From an uncultured Atopobium sp. (lineage in GTDB: Bacteria > Actinomycetota > Coriobacteriia > Coriobacteriales > Atopobiaceae), in assembly GCA_937926845.1 (NCBI GenBank), contig CALBBS010000219.1, positions 1 to 5,740 on the forward strand: a stretch of 5,740 bases of DNA, in the 5' to 3' direction. Position numbers and translations under genes: made by a program. Of the stretch, positions 5,633-5,740 are shown one piece after another. The first letter of the stretch is position 1; the number at the start of each line of letters is the position of its first letter. The notes below the pieces were generated by a model, which saw only the letters and a program-made list of their open reading frames with translations, ran no database searches and was not told where the DNA came from.

Positions 5633-5740
5633 ATGGATTACGTTTACCTAGACTATGCCGCTTCAGCACCAATGCGCCCAGAAGCGCTTGATGCCGAGAA
5701 AACCTATGAAGCTTCACCCATTGCAGGGGTGAACCCAAAC
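5633..5740 (+). CDS. Cysteine desulfurase (NifS/IscS-type), 3'-truncated by the window edge
   Basis: Only the first 36 codons are visible, open to the last base. The N-terminus YLDYAASAPMRPEAL (residues 5-19) matches the opening of class V aminotransferase-fold cysteine desulfurases (typically LDxAATTPxxPEV), and GVNPN at the very end fits the start of their G-N-P-S-S block. Such enzymes use PLP to take sulfur from cysteine as a persulfide for Fe-S cluster assembly or tRNA thiolation. The PLP lysine and catalytic cysteine lie outside the window, so IscS, NifS and related groups cannot be separated and activity cannot be judged. The ATG at 5633 is the only plausible start: no in-frame ATG, GTG or TTG lies between it and the rpe stop. 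There is no clear Shine-Dalgarno sequence, only AGAAAC about 6 bases upstream. Another class V aminotransferase is possible but less likely. Confidence 0.78.
   Translation, partial: MDYVYLDYAASAPMRPEALDAEKTYEASPIAGVNPN

Noticed and set aside
1..5740. A novel defence, mobile or secondary-metabolism system
   Set aside because: Apart from the DUF512 protein, every substantial frame is a recognisable housekeeping gene with intact motifs. There are no direct repeat arrays, integrase-like genes or composition shifts.

Overview
The window is a compact, one-directional run of housekeeping genes, all on the + strand, with almost no non-coding DNA. It begins inside an isoprenoid gene (ispH) and ends inside a cysteine desulfurase gene. 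There are seven protein-coding genes, five of them complete. I see no RNA gene, mobile element, CRISPR array or sign of horizontal transfer. Base composition and codon use look even throughout, with G+C a little under 50% by eye.

Layout: (1) 1-456, C-terminal half of IspH, the last enzyme of the MEP isoprenoid pathway. (2) 458-1840, a PDZ / radical SAM / DUF512 protein of unknown function, starting 1 base after the ispH stop. (3) A 46-base gap with a good ribosome binding site and a possible extended -10 promoter. (4) 1887-3212, the double-GTPase ribosome assembly factor Der. (5) 3212-3874, the acyl-phosphate glycerol-3-phosphate acyltransferase PlsY, overlapping der by 1 base. (6) 3877-4887, glycerol-3-phosphate dehydrogenase GpsA. 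(7) 4897-5571, ribulose-phosphate 3-epimerase Rpe, whose ribosome binding site overlaps the gpsA stop codon. (8) A 61-base gap with no convincing signal. (9) 5633-5740, the first 36 codons of a NifS/IscS-type cysteine desulfurase.

Organism (inference): the DUF512-der-plsY-gpsA order is familiar from Gram-positive bacteria, mainly Clostridia and the actinobacterial class Coriobacteriia. Moderate G+C, the style of the proteins and the ispH linkage make me favour a lower-G+C member of Coriobacteriia, such as the Atopobium/Lancefieldella group. This rests on recognition, not on a search.

How the genes fit together: gpsA and plsY form a metabolic unit. GpsA reduces dihydroxyacetone phosphate to sn-glycerol 3-phosphate, and PlsY acylates it to lysophosphatidate, the first committed step of phospholipid synthesis. 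Rpe works in the pentose phosphate pathway. Der supports 50S subunit maturation. IspH and the radical SAM protein both need [4Fe-4S] clusters, and the last gene is probably of the sulfur-donating family that supplies cluster assembly or tRNA thiolation. I did not find an undescribed system. The least understood item is the DUF512 protein.
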